Below, piece after piece: positions 44,657-55,901 of a DNA stretch of 64,000 nucleotides (position 1 is the stretch's first letter; the number at the start of each line of letters is the position of its first letter). Both the position numbers and the translations under genes were made by a program. The DNA comes from Pinguiococcus pyrenoidosus (taxonomy: Eukaryota; Sar; Pinguiophyceae; Pinguiochrysidales; Pinguiochrysidaceae): NCBI GenBank assembly GCA_019677205.1, contig JAAMXY010000373.1, positions 79,286-143,285 on the forward strand, written 5' to 3'. The notes below the pieces were generated by a model, which was not told the origin of the DNA, made no database searches, and was given only the letters and a program-made list of their open reading frames with translations.

Positions 44657-45548
44657 GATGCTCTGCTGGGGACTTCGGGGGGCCAGGAACGCGTCTAGCA
44701 CACTGCGCCGGTGAAAGTGCACGCGGGGCGGAGGATCTCTGCGGTTGGCGGCCTTCGTGGAAGATTAGGCCGCAACCTATCGCCCGAATCTGCCTCGCTC
44801 GGGATCCTAGCCGGGAATCTGGGATTTCATTGTGGAAAAGAAACGGCAGATGGGAATTGCACCGCTCTCTGCAGAGGCGTAGGACAGCGAACTAAGCTGT
44901 TGTTGAACTGAAATCGTATGGCGCGAGAGCGGCTAAAAGACACGTGAGGGAGAAGCTGAACTTGGCTTAAACAGACGGGATTGGAGATTGCACGGCTTGC
45001 AGGGTCTGAAAGTTCAACCAAAGGCGCTGGCCATTGGCGCAGATCGGATTCAACCACTTCAGATAGCTCGCATAGCATCATACACGTTCTGAAAGAGGCT
45101 TCGCTGAAGCCGATTGGTGCGGTAAGGTGACGTCAAGCTGCAAAGTTGTGCGGCCGTCCTATGGCGCGAGAGCGGAACCAGTTACTGCCACATCTTACGC
45201 CGGCCACGTCAGCACCTCGCATCATCCGCACCGCTAGAAAGCTGATGCTCTTCTCTGTTGTTCTCAACTTCCAATATTTTTGAAAGTTCCCCTGCTTCGT
45301 TCTTCGAAACTTCACCAGTTTCACTTCCACCCGTCACAATCATTTCGTCACATTGAGTTTTATATAAATTTCCAAATAAATACTGAACAATTCAATATAA
45401 AAACTATCAGCAGTCTCAGCCGACCAGCCGGAATTCCCTTGGGCTCCGAGCCACGAACGGCCTACGGGCGATTTAAGTCTCAACGCCTCTGCGGCTTCTC
45501 TCTCCCGTGGAGCGGCACCATGCCGCTGACGCGCGCCTCGTGACGCCC
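44657..45548. other. divergent intergenic region, no gene supported
   Basis: It lies between the starts of asparagine synthetase and the mitochondrial kinase. AT-rich around 45270-45420. Two very similar short segments with GGCGCGAGAGCGG (44921 and 45162 regions) may be remnants of a duplication. Confidence 0.45.
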
Positions 45549-47109
45549 ATGGAAGCAGTGAAACTAGGAAAGCCGCCCTTCGTGGCGGCCGCACTCCGCG
45601 TGCGGCAGCTGATCGCCAGTCTGGCGCAGAAGCACTTGGCCCAAAGCGCCATCCTGCCGCCGCCGCTGCTCAGTGAGCCGCGCGCGCACAACGCGGAGGT
45701 GGAGCGCGTGGTGAACAGCTTCGCCGTGCAGAAGGTGCGCAAGGGCGGAAGTGGAAGTGTGTCGCAAGACAGTGTGGCGTTAACCACTCCGGCGTGCCGA
45801 ACTCCCTCTCTTTCTCTTTCCCTCTCCAGGCGACGGCGGTGAGTTTGACGGATCTGTACCGATTTGGACTGGAGCCAACTGCGGCGCAGTGCGTGCGAAA
45901 TGCGCAGTTCTTGCATCACGAGCTGCCCATTCGCTTCGCGCAACGGTGCGTTCTCTGCAAGTGCTCTCGGCGCCAAGTCGCTCTCTCACCCCCATCCTTC
46001 CCATCTCCTCCTCTGGCGTTCGGGGCCTCCGCAGAGTGGTGGACTTGAAAGAGCTGCCGTTCGGCCTCAGCGAGCACCACCTGGTGCAGCAGAGCATTGG
46101 GCACTTCGAGGACACCGTGCAAAAGCTGGCCAGCTTGAAGCAGCCCAACGTCTGCGAAGAGGAAGAGGACTTCGCCTGCCTCATTGCGTCCGTGCTGCTG
46201 GACCACCGCCAGGTGCCCATGGCCCTGGCGTGCGCCTTGCGGGAACTGCACAAGGCCAGGCGGCTCAGCGGCGACGAGCAGAAGCTGCTGGACCGCCGCC
46301 TGGACGACTTCTTCATGGCGAGGATCAGCATGCGCTTCCTCATCGAGCACTACATCGCCTCGCACGCCTGCCATGAAGGCTTCTCCGGCGTGATCGCCTC
46401 CGCGTGCAACCCGTTCGAGATCGTCCAGCAGGCCAGTGAGGATGTGGGCATCCTGTGCCGACACCAGCTGGGCGTCTGCCCCGAGATTGAAGTTATCGGA
46501 GATGCGTGGCGCACGTTTCGCTATGTGCCGTCGCACCTGTACTTCGTGGCCTGCGAGCTGCTCAAGAACAGCGTCCGCGCCGTGGTGCAAAACTCCGAGG
46601 CTTCCAAGGCCGGGACGCTCGGTGCCGCGAGCGCCGGCGGCGCCGGCAGCGATGGCGCTGCTCTGCCGCCGGTGCGCGCGATTCTAGTTTGTGGGGGAGA
46701 GACGGACCAATTCGAGTCGGTGTCGATTAAGATCGAGGACCAGGGCGGAGGCGTTCGTCGCTCGGAAATGGACGACATGTGGAGCTACACGTACACCACG
46801 GCGTCTTACAATTTTGACCAAGACATGAGTTTCCCGAACGCCACCGCGTCCCTGTGCCAGTCGGGGAACATGAAGAGTCACATGGAGGATCCGATCGCCG
46901 GCCTGGGCATCGGCCTCCCGCTCTCGCGCTTGTACGCGAGGTATTTTGGTGGATCCCTAGACCTGCTCAGCATGGAAAAGTACGGCATGGACGCATATCT
47001 GAGCTTGCCGCACTTCGGAGACGACATGGAGATCCTGCCGCCGCCCGTCGCGGCGTCCCCCTCCCAGTTTGGCAGTTGCAGCAAAGGTAGAAACTACCAG
47101 GCGCAGTAG
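45549..47109 (+). CDS. mitochondrial protein kinase of the PDK/BCKDK family (pyruvate or branched-chain dehydrogenase kinase)
   Basis: Exons 45549-45734, 45830-45945 and 46035-47109 encode 458 residues. The N-terminal helical domain has TDLYRFGLEPTAAQCVRNAQ, FLHHELPIRFAQR, DFFMARISMRFLIEHYIASH and CNPFEIVQQASEDVGILC. The GHKL ATP-binding part has the N-box FVACELLKNSVRAV, the G1 box IEDQGGGV, and the G2/G3 end GLGIGLPLSRLYARYFGG. These enzymes phosphorylate and inactivate the E1 subunit of 2-oxoacid dehydrogenase complexes in the mitochondrial matrix. The leader is short (MEAVKLGKPPF) and not clearly a presequence. A 40-residue Ala/Ser/Gly insertion (SEASKAGTLGAASAGG) sits between N-box and G1. 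Substrate (PDH or BCKDH) cannot be told by eye. Confidence 0.93.
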
Positions 47110-47181
47110 AGTCGCCCGGAGTCTCCAGAGACCCCAACGTTTGCAACGTCTTCAAGGCAAGGAGTCCTAGATACATTTTCT

Positions 47182-48271
47182 CTAAGCTTTGCTCGGAAGG
47201 AACTCCGGGTCGTCTTCCACGTCGTCTATCTCCTCCTCTTCATACTCCTCCTCGCCCGTCTTGAAGAACGTGTACGACAGCGTGATGTTGTTGATGTTCG
47301 CCATCTGCGGGTCGTCCATGAAGTCCGGATCGATGTAGAAGAACACGGGCATGTCGATCTCTTCCATGGGCTTCAGCCTCTGCTCCTCGAAGCAGAAGCA
47401 CTGGATCTTGTTGAAGTAAATACCCGCCTGCGGCGGGTACACATTGTACGTCGCCACTCCCGTCACCGCCTTGGTCGTCTTGTTCTTTGGAGATTCACAC
47501 GTGCATCCACACCGAGAATGCGTCCACACCGAGAAGGAGGCAAGATAGGGGCGCGACCAAAAGGAGAGCATGAGAGTGAGGACGCGTTGGCGCCAAGCAG
47601 CGGACGAGGAGCTGCGCGCAAGGCTCTCTACCTTCGCTCTGAAGAACGCCAGCGCCGTCTCGCCGGCCACGACCCGTACGCTGCGCTGAAGCGGATTGAA
47701 GCTCCACGGCAGCGTCGACGCGGTGTTCCCGGCGAACGTTATCCTCAACAACCGGCCGTCCTCCACCGGCTTCACCTTCGGCACAGCAACAGCAGCGTAA
47801 GCTTCGCCGCCCAACCGCACAGCCTCCTGTGATCCGCGTGCTCAGCGCCGGACCTTTTCCGCCGTTTTTTCGTCCACACGCTGCGTGGTGCCTCCAAAGC
47901 CCGTCAGCTGGCAAAAGGCCTTGTAGAGAGGCACTGCGGCGTATCCCAGCCCGATGAACGCAATGACTACGGACGACAAGTACAGCGCGACTCTCTCATT
48001 CTGCCGCTTTAAGTTGCGCTGATACGCATCCGAGCGACTGCAAAAGGTCTGCAGATATAGCGGTGGCATCTTCAGGGAACACTGCACATAAGAGGGCGCA
48101 TCTTTGAACGTCTTCACCTGCCGAATGCGCAAATAGTCGGCCTAGCAGCACCAAACGCTCGTCAGCTGAGAGGCCAGAGAGGCGCTCCGGACCGATTCCG
48201 CGCACCTTTCTGGGCCAGACGTGACTCTGTCGGAGCGCTCGACTCGCAAGGAGCGCGCGAGACGTGTACAT
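47182..48271 (-). CDS. COX11: cytochrome c oxidase assembly protein COX11
   Basis: Exons (minus): 48271-48206, 48141-47854, 47826-47632 and 47484-47182, 283 residues. The leader MYTSRALLASRALRQSHVWP is a mitochondrial-type presequence. Then come a single helix (YLSSVVIAFIGLGYAAVPLY), FCQLTGFGGTTQ, VEDGRLLRITFAGNTA, SFNPLQRSVRVVAGETALAF, the copper motif KIQCFCFEEQ, and MPVFFYIDPDFMDDP with ITLSYTFFKT. These are the defining blocks of COX11/CtaG, which delivers copper to the CuB site of subunit I in the inner membrane. The tail is acidic (EEEYEEEEIDDVEDDPEF). The second intron (47827-47853) must be only 27 nt, because the frame otherwise ends after EKVRR and resumes at EAVRLGG. Confidence 0.93.
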
Positions 48272-48645
48272 GGGCCGCAAACGTGTACGCGCGCCGCGCA
48301 AATGCTAAACACCTCAGGTGAAAATGAAATGAACGGAGCGAAGTTTTCGACTCCGACTCGGCACTGGGTTGGTTTTTAAAGTGAAAACTATATTTTGACA
48401 TATTTTAAAATTTAAAGATTCCCCTACTGGTGGAATACATTCCCGGAACAAGCGCTGTCCCTCTGTAGTTTCAAAACAAAATAATACCAAAGATTCTTGG
48501 GTAACAAGCTTTGAAATATGCATACAAGCCTCTATCAGAAAATGTAAAATACATTTCTAAACTCCGAAGGATCTTTCGAACGCGCGTCGTTCAGTCCAGC
48601 GCCGCAAGTTCGACCACTCCGCCCAGTCTGCAGACCCACCCAAGC
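48272..48645. other. divergent intergenic region, AT-rich
   Basis: It lies between the starts of COX11 and the secretory cyclophilin. AT-rich at 48360-48560. No gene supported. Confidence 0.6.
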
Positions 48646-49414
<769 letters not shown>

Positions 49415-50348
49415 GCGACGGGTCTCACCGGACGCTCGCTCAACGTCCCGCGAGGGAGTGAGACTCCGCAGCATGGAATGGAATCTGCATTTTTTCTTCC
49501 GTCGGGTTGCTTGCTCTACCATCGGCAGCTGGCACCATCAAGTGGCCAGGTGGCGAGGAAAGTCGCGAGCACGTGACCGACTTCATGTGGTTGTGAAGCT
49601 TGCCAAGACTTGCACCTCTGAGGAGCAAGTCTCCCGCGCGAAACTCTCGAACGGCGCTAGGTTCGATCTTGCGTTGTCCCTCTGACCCGTTCCCTCTTTC
49701 CCTCTTTCCCTCCTGGGGCCTAGTCCCAAGCTGCGACGTTGCTGAATGCACTCTGACTGAAGACACCGCTTGTGAGAGCCCTCCGGATGCCGAATCAGAA
49801 CCTAGGGAGGCGGAGGTCCGAGAGCGCGCCGTCTTTGCATCAGATAGACAGGCATGATGGTGCCCTGGCGCATCGACCCCGACGCTTTCATGATGCCTTG
49901 CTTGACTTCCATTACGAAAAGGCTATGGATTGCGAAGCTGGGGCATGTGCATGTGCATGCCCATGCAGATGCGCATGGACATGCAGATGCAAATGCACAT
50001 ACACATGCACATGCACATACAGATGCAAATGCAGATGCTCCTGTGCATGCTCAAGCTGTGAAGATGCCCGCGCCTTTGCCGCTGGTTTCGACGAGCCTGC
50101 ACATGTGCCTGTCTTTCTTACCGTCGCGGTGCACGGTGGGGAAGTGAGGCTCCCCCGCGACATACTGGGGACTCGATGAGAGAAGCCACACAATTCCCTT
50201 CGGATACACGAAGAAGCGTGGCGCGAAGGTATCAACAGGATGGGCGAATAAGATGGGATCACCAGGGAAGGACAGATTTTGTAGAAGCCTCAAGAGGAAG
50301 AAGGCAGCTTCTCTGCGGAGCCCCTCAGAAAGGCGACCACGTGGCTCT
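49415..50348. other. intergenic region with hexameric low-complexity tract
   Basis: No gene supported. The tract 49943-50038 makes several frames look long (His/Ala-rich on one strand, Cys-rich on the other). A pyrimidine-rich patch lies near 49680-49720. Confidence 0.55.
49943..50038 (+). repeat. degenerate 6-bp repeat (GCATGT/GCAGAT/CACATG)
   Basis: About sixteen hexamers of the type NNATGN with alternating GCATGT, GCAGAT, GCACAT and ACACAT. Confidence 0.85.
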
Positions 50349-52052
50349 TCACAAGCACGGATGGCGCTCCTGCTCCTCGCAGAAGATGCAGCCCCGGCGC
50401 TGCATAGTGGGTGCGATGGTGGTCAGATTCATGAGCACGTTGAGGGCGATGGCCAACCGCAAGAGACTGCCCGCAGATGTGTGTCCCACGTGCTCGTAGG
50501 TGTGTGGTCCTAGGAACCACTGCGACGCAAATATCACGTAGACCACGACGACGAAGTGCCAACTCAGCTGGATCCCCACGCTCGCGAGGATATCAGCAAG
50601 GCTGCCACGGTAGTCACAGGCATTGCTGCTGCCGATCTTGAACAGCTCCGGATCCATCATGGCGCGCTCGGGGATGATGGACAAGATACTCAAGAGCTCC
50701 CCCACGAGGTCGGCCAACCGATTGGTACCATGAAGGAGAATGAGGAAGAGCTTCTCCTTGGCGTCCTGGAGCTTCGTGATCCGCTTCATATTCCACCTAG
50801 AGAACACCAGGCCAATGGACGCGCGGACGATGTGCGCGATGGTGTTCACCGCCGACACGTACGACAACCCACCGATGCTGCTGAGGCGACTGAACGTGGT
50901 GCGGTACGTGCGAAGCGCCGAGTACTTGATCGCCACCAAATGAAACGCCACGGCCTCCTGTGGCAGGCCCTTCAGCATCCGAATGACGTTGAAGGCAACG
51001 ACGGACAAGAAGAACACCGCCGCCTGCGCTCCGATGACCGGCAGCTCGGGGCCCAAGTGAAGCCCGATCAAGAAGCGCAGGAACTGGCGGAAGGCGCCAG
51101 CAAGCACGACGATGAGGCATACGACGCCCAGGAAAAGACACACGTCTCGGCGATTCCGCATGACGCGATCGGCCGGGGGACACAGCGCATTGAGGATGAA
51201 GGTCGCAGACGACGTCAGCAAGGAGTAGAGCTGGACCCACGCGACGGTGGCGTTGGCCAGCTCAGGGTCGTGCAAGTAGCGCACAAAAATGATGATGCCC
51301 GTAAGGCCGACGACGACGGAAACGAGATGCGCCTTGAGCACATATCTGGCGTCGCACTTGTCGCGGAAGATCAGGTGGCGCCTCACGATGTGGAAGAACA
51401 CCACGCAGAGCGTCATCAGCAAAAAGCTTGAGTTGAAGGCCACCATGCTAATGGACTCGCCGAGCTCCGTCTTCCCGTCCTTGGTCGTCTCTCGTCCCAA
51501 ATGGTCCACCTCGACGCAGCTGGTGACCAGGCGATACTCGTCGCAGTCCACCATCTCCGAGTAGCTTTGGCCGCGAAGGAGGAAGTTGGACAACAAGCTT
51601 CCGCCGCGGCCGACATTTCTGACGAGCACGAATGACATCGAGATGGTGAAGACCGTGATCACCAGGAACGCGACGGATATCAACCCCAAGCCGTCGACCA
51701 CGCATCGGAAAAAGTTCTTCAGGGTCGTTTTCCACTTGGTTCGGACGTCCATCTGCTCCCAGGCCTCGAGCTGCCGCTGGGCGGAGTCGATGTACATCCT
51801 CAGGCCAGTCAGGCGGCGAAGGCTGGTCGGAGAGCGGGCACAAGGGCCCTCATCTGATCCCGTCTGGTCCAGCTCGGTAGAGCCGAGGTCTTGGAGAGGC
51901 ACGGGAGCTACGCGGCCGAGTTTCACGCGGAGCGACCTTTCTTCGGGCACCGGACAGACCTGTGATGTCGCTGCTTGCGACTTCCTCCCGGCGGAGGTTG
52001 GAGGGACGAAGAAAGGCGCCACGCTGCGCGCCTTGGGACTGCCGTGGGACAT
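50349..52052 (-). CDS. polytopic membrane protein, new three-member family, member 1
   Basis: A single open frame of 567 residues without introns. The first 110 residues are a disordered cytosolic-type leader. A helix at about 122-145 (ISVAFLVITVFTISMSFVLV) is followed by an extracytosolic-like loop with SLLSNFLLRGQSY, VDCDEYRLVTSC and KTELGESISMVAFN. About eight more hydrophobic segments follow, with NALCPPADRV, VIRMLKGLPQEAVAF, TYRTTFSRLSSIGG, VSAVNTIAHIVRASIGLVFS and LVGELLSILSIIPERAMMDP. The C-terminus has the strongly conserved FASQWFLGPHTYEHVG and QRRGCIFCEEQ. The same blocks are found in the genes at 53340 and 55902. I do not recognise a known transporter or channel family; the paired Cys in DC..YR..TSC may form a disulfide and the final CIFC a thiol or metal site. 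Confidence 0.8.
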   Translation of the reverse strand: MSHGSPKARSVAPFFVPPTSAGRKSQAATSQVCPVPEERSLRVKLGRVAPVPLQDLGSTELDQTGSDEGPCARSPTSLRRLTGLRMYIDSAQRQLEAWEQMDVRTKWKTTLKNFFRCVVDGLGLISVAFLVITVFTISMSFVLVRNVGRGGSLLSNFLLRGQSYSEMVDCDEYRLVTSCVEVDHLGRETTKDGKTELGESISMVAFNSSFLLMTLCVVFFHIVRRHLIFRDKCDARYVLKAHLVSVVVGLTGIIIFVRYLHDPELANATVAWVQLYSLLTSSATFILNALCPPADRVMRNRRDVCLFLGVVCLIVVLAGAFRQFLRFLIGLHLGPELPVIGAQAAVFFLSVVAFNVIRMLKGLPQEAVAFHLVAIKYSALRTYRTTFSRLSSIGGLSYVSAVNTIAHIVRASIGLVFSRWNMKRITKLQDAKEKLFLILLHGTNRLADLVGELLSILSIIPERAMMDPELFKIGSSNACDYRGSLADILASVGIQLSWHFVVVVYVIFASQWFLGPHTYEHVGHTSAGSLLRLAIALNVLMNLTTIAPTMQRRGCIFCEEQERHPCL

Positions 52053-53339
52053 CCCTCCAGATGTCGGCCGGCGGCAAACTGTGTAGCTTGTCCTTGGATG
52101 GTGTGTACGTCGCCGCCTCGAAAAATGAAGGCAACGCTAAAGAGCCACGCTTGTGCCGCTTGCCACATCCATCCCGTTCGCTTGAGTGCCCCAGTTTTGG
52201 AAGTCGCATCTACAGTCGATGTCTCTGTGTCTTGCCGTGTTGCTCATCAGTCGCATTGTTCATTCTGCGCCTCATCAGTTGCATTGCTAGTTCTGCGCCT
52301 GCATCGCGAGCCGATCCACCCTCTGCCACAAGGGTTTCTTCGAAGGTCAAGGCTCTACGTTTCGTATCCGCATCCCCCTGCGACGCACAGCCCAGCTCTC
52401 CGCAAGGTTTAGCTAGAGCTAGAGGCCCAAGGGCTTCACCGTCGTGAGCGAGCGGCCGATACGTCGCTTCATCATTCCGAGGCGATCTTCGGTCCGACCC
52501 ACACAGAAGGATGTTGCCAACGAAATCTGATGAAATGCCCGCTTCGTTTTCCTGAGATCCCGCGCAGTTCCCGTAAGCGACCTCGCAGCTCCAAGCAGAC
52601 GGCCAGGCGGAAGCGGGTCGGTTGACGCTCAGCATCAGCGCTAGTCTGCACTGGTCGCCTCCGGATCCGGTCACCTTCGGGAACCCGGGAGCCCGGGGGA
52701 GCTCCACATATTTTCGTATTGCTATGTATGGATAGCGTTGCACCAGAGTGCCAGGCGGACCCAGTCAGCATTCCCGCCCTCGGCAACCCAGAAGTGGCTG
52801 TCGTCATTGGACAATCCCCCTGGGCTGCCGTGAGAACTGCCCCCAGTCCGGCTCGCCGATGAGCGTATGGTGGTGTCCATCCATGAAAGTCGAGATCGGT
52901 GCCAGCAGCCGAGAAGCGCGGCGCCGGCCCCACAGCGCTCTACGTTGAGCTGTCGCGGCAGGCAGAGAAGCCCCCGTTCCGAGAAGGAACGCAGCGGGGC
53001 GCGATCATGTGGACGTCATCCGCTGACGAAAAGGGTCAAGCTAAAGCACGGTCAGCCGATCAGCCGATCGGCCGATCGGCCCAGCCGCATGGCTGCAGGC
53101 CCGGCGTGTCCTTGGCACTTTGCAGCGTGTACTGCGCTATCCCCACACCAGCTGCCGGCCTGTGAAAAGGTGTTTGGTAATCTTGTTGTCACCATACAAC
53201 GCTTTGACGTGAGTGGAATGACGAGTGGCTGACTGATGCGGAGTGAGGTGAACGAGCTTGCGCAGATGGAAAGCGGAAAGCTTTTCGCTTGTAGTTCGTC
53301 GCCAGATGAATCGTCGGCTTCACGAAGCGGTAAGAGCTG
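52053..53339. other. spacer between family members 1 and 2, no gene supported
   Basis: About 1.3 kb upstream of member 1 and downstream of member 2. Overlapping short frames have no motif. An 8-bp repeat lies at 53053-53085. Confidence 0.5.
53053..53085 (+). repeat. short 8-bp repeat (AGCCGATC)
   Basis: Four tandem units of AGCCGATC/GGCCGATC. Part of it is palindromic (GCCGATCGGC). Confidence 0.75.
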
Positions 53340-55148
53340 CTACTGGAAGCATGCTTCTCCAGCATCTTGCAGTTGACAGAAGATACAGCTGCGTCGCTGC
53401 GCTCCCATGGTTCGGAGGCCCATGGCCGTGAGGGCCATGGTTGCTACTCCTAGGCCCAGCAAGCGCCCCGCGGCCGTCTGGCGGACGTGCGAGTAAGTGT
53501 GCGGGCCCACAAACCACTGGGACGCACAGATCGTGCAGGACGCAACAAACAGGTGGCCAGCAACCTGGGTAAAAAGCTTGGCGAGCGTCTCTCGGAAGTC
53601 AGCGCGGTAGTCGCAGACATCCTCGCCCTCGCGTTCCACGATGAATAGCAATGGATCCCTCATCATTCGCTCTGCCGCCACGACCATGATGCTCAGAAGC
53701 TCCGCAGTGGTGGTCATAAGCGTATCTGTCGCGTGCAGGAGCGTAAGGAAGTGGCACTCGCGAAACATGTGGCGTCTCGCGAGTCTGTTGAGAGACCAGC
53801 GCTTGAAGGCCAGGCCGGCACAGTTGCGCAGCAGATGCACCATTGTGTTCACCGCCGTGACATACGCCACCTGGTTGATGCTCTCCAGCTGCTGAAACGT
53901 GCTGCGGTACGACAACTGGCAACCGAGCTCGACTATGAACAGCATGTTTGCCGAGGCCTCCGCCGGGATTGCGCGAAGCAACCGCACAGTTTGGAAGGCC
54001 GCCTGTGTCAACGCGAAGACGGACAGCTGCGCCGCGAGCACGATGATCTCCGGTCGCGCTCGGCTCCTCACGAGGAGCGAAAGGCCCAAGTGGAACCAAC
54101 GCACCATCAGAAAGATCATGCCTGCCAGGAGCGCAAACAGCGCGAGGTCCGCCCAGGTCTTCAAGACCCGGTCCCTCGGCGGGCAGAGGTAGTTCAGCAC
54201 GCCCACCATGGCGGCCCACGCAATGGTGTGCGCCTGGACGTAGTCTATCAAGGCCCCCATCAGGTCGTGGGTCGATAGGTACTGGGTCCACAAGGAGACT
54301 CCCACGACGCAGGACACGAAGTAGGCAGCGGCCGCAGCGTACAGGTACCTGCGTGCGCAACGATGCCAGTACATCATCCAGTTCTGCAGCGTTGAGTTCC
54401 AGCACACTGCGATGATCAGGCAAAGCCCGGGCGCATTAAATGCTGCCATGCTGATGTCCTCGCCAAGCTCCGTCCTCCCGTTCCTCAGGGTCCCCGCATC
54501 GGTGGTGCAGCTGGTGATGCTGCGGTAGTGCTCGCAGTCGACCTCGGCAGAACGCGTTCGACCGCGAAGCAGCAGGCCGGAGAGGAGCGAGCTGCCGGGA
54601 CCATGCTCAAAGGCGAAGGACATCGCCACGGTGAAGATGGTGACACTGGCGATCGCCGGCCATATCACGCAGCAAGCATCTGTGATGCACCGCCCGAAGT
54701 TCGTCCACGTCGTCCGCCAGTGTTGATGGTACCCTGTCTGCAGCCACTCGTCGTACTGCTTCTCCGAGGAGCGAGCGCTGTCCGCGAGTCGGAGGGTGCG
54801 TTGCACGTTGAAGGGCGTCGACGACTTGATCGAGTCGGACCCCTGGGCCTCCCGGCCGGAGGAAGGCAAGCTCGTCAAGGCAGGTGCCACTCGCACGCCG
54901 ACGGTTGCACGGTAGGGCGGAAGAGGGTGAACTCGTGCAGACGAGTTTGTGCGAGGCGTGCCATCTGCGGGGCCGCCTTGTGGAACGCGGCCAGCCGTGC
55001 TCAAGCAGTAGGCGGCCTGATGCCTAGTGTCGCTGAGGGAGTTCTCATCGTGAAGCCTCATCAGATCTGCGCCTCGACTGCTGACTGCGACCTGAGGATG
55101 GAAGACGCTAGCAGAGCAACGCAGAGCAGGAGACCGAAAAGAAAGCAA
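53340..55148 (-). CDS. polytopic membrane protein, new three-member family, member 2
   Basis: An intronless frame of 602 residues. A 140-residue variable leader precedes the first helix (IASVTIFTVAMSFAFEHG). The conserved loop reads SLLSGLLLRGRTR, VDCEHYRSITSC and RTELGEDISMAAFN. Downstream come NYLCPPRDRVL, TVRLLRAIPAEASA, SYRSTFQQLESINQ, VTAVNTMVHLLRNCAGLAFK, TAELLSIMVVAAERMMRDPL, and a loop VCDYRADFRE before the last helix pair. The end reads CASQWFVGPHTYSHVRQTAA and QRRSCIFCQLQDAG. It points the same way as member 1, about 1.3 kb upstream of it, and is head-to-head with member 3. No transport motif (ABC, P-loop, selectivity filter) is visible. A 274-codon frame inside it on the same strand is out of frame and not real. 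Confidence 0.8.
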   Translation of the reverse strand: MLSFRSPALRCSASVFHPQVAVSSRGADLMRLHDENSLSDTRHQAAYCLSTAGRVPQGGPADGTPRTNSSARVHPLPPYRATVGVRVAPALTSLPSSGREAQGSDSIKSSTPFNVQRTLRLADSARSSEKQYDEWLQTGYHQHWRTTWTNFGRCITDACCVIWPAIASVTIFTVAMSFAFEHGPGSSLLSGLLLRGRTRSAEVDCEHYRSITSCTTDAGTLRNGRTELGEDISMAAFNAPGLCLIIAVCWNSTLQNWMMYWHRCARRYLYAAAAAYFVSCVVGVSLWTQYLSTHDLMGALIDYVQAHTIAWAAMVGVLNYLCPPRDRVLKTWADLALFALLAGMIFLMVRWFHLGLSLLVRSRARPEIIVLAAQLSVFALTQAAFQTVRLLRAIPAEASANMLFIVELGCQLSYRSTFQQLESINQVAYVTAVNTMVHLLRNCAGLAFKRWSLNRLARRHMFRECHFLTLLHATDTLMTTTAELLSIMVVAAERMMRDPLLFIVEREGEDVCDYRADFRETLAKLFTQVAGHLFVASCTICASQWFVGPHTYSHVRQTAAGRLLGLGVATMALTAMGLRTMGAQRRSCIFCQLQDAGEACFQ

Positions 55149-55901
55149 CGCAGAAGACCGTAGAAGCTGTACGCTGTCTGGAAGAGCGAAAGAGAAACGC
55201 TGAGGCTGGGCATCGAGTGGGAGCAGCCACAGAGCCTCACCACCGCCCTGTCTCGAAACCCGAAACGCAAGGCTGCGCCAAGCCGATATGTTGTACTGCC
55301 CCCTTCGATCCCTGGAGAGAAGAATCCGAGATTCGTAGCTGGTACTGCCAAATTCGTCTTCCCCATAAGGGCTCTGGGCTCTGGGCTGGACCCATACTTA
55401 TCATCCGGGCACTCTCATCCCTGGTGGTGTCCAGCTGCTGATGCTGCCCCGCTACGGATTGGCTTTTGGGCATACGCGTACATACATCTACTAGACCGAG
55501 TGGAATGGACCACCCGGAATTCCGGCGGTATCCAGAACTCGTGGTCCTTCGAAGTGGACCAGAACGGAACGGATCCCTTTGCATGGCTCTCTTTACGATC
55601 AGCTGAGCTTGTTGATGCGGCCCGAAGCCCAAAGCAAAACCGCTTCCGACCTAGCCTCCCCTAACTTCGCCAGGCACAGAGCGAAGAAGGAGGGAGCCGG
55701 CGTGCCGGAGCCCTGGAGCCCTGGAGCCCTGGAGCCATAGAGCCCTGGAGCCATAGAGCTCTGGAGCCATGGAGCCCTGGACCTCTGGAGGCAGGTTCAT
55801 GTGGAACCATGTAACCCCAGGGTTGTCTTGAACGACGAACCCACGACTCGCAAAGCATGTGAGGCGACGTTCGTGCGGATACCCTCACGTCAAATGCGAC
55901 G
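55149..55901. other. divergent spacer between family members 2 and 3
   Basis: A 750-bp region between two divergent starts, presumably holding both promoters. It includes the 8-bp minisatellite at 55708-55790. No gene supported. Confidence 0.55.
55708..55790 (+). repeat. 8-bp minisatellite (GAGCCCTG/GAGCCATA)n
   Basis: About ten octamers of GAGCCCTG with GAGCCATA, GAGCTCTG and GAGCCATG variants, 110-190 bp upstream of the start of member 3. Confidence 0.85.

Noticed and set aside
49943-50038. Cys-rich or His-rich open frames
   Set aside because: Produced by the 6-bp low-complexity repeat; no gene structure around it.
53599-54423. 274-codon minus-strand frame inside family member 2
   Set aside because: Out of frame with the conserved membrane protein that spans the same bases; no motif.
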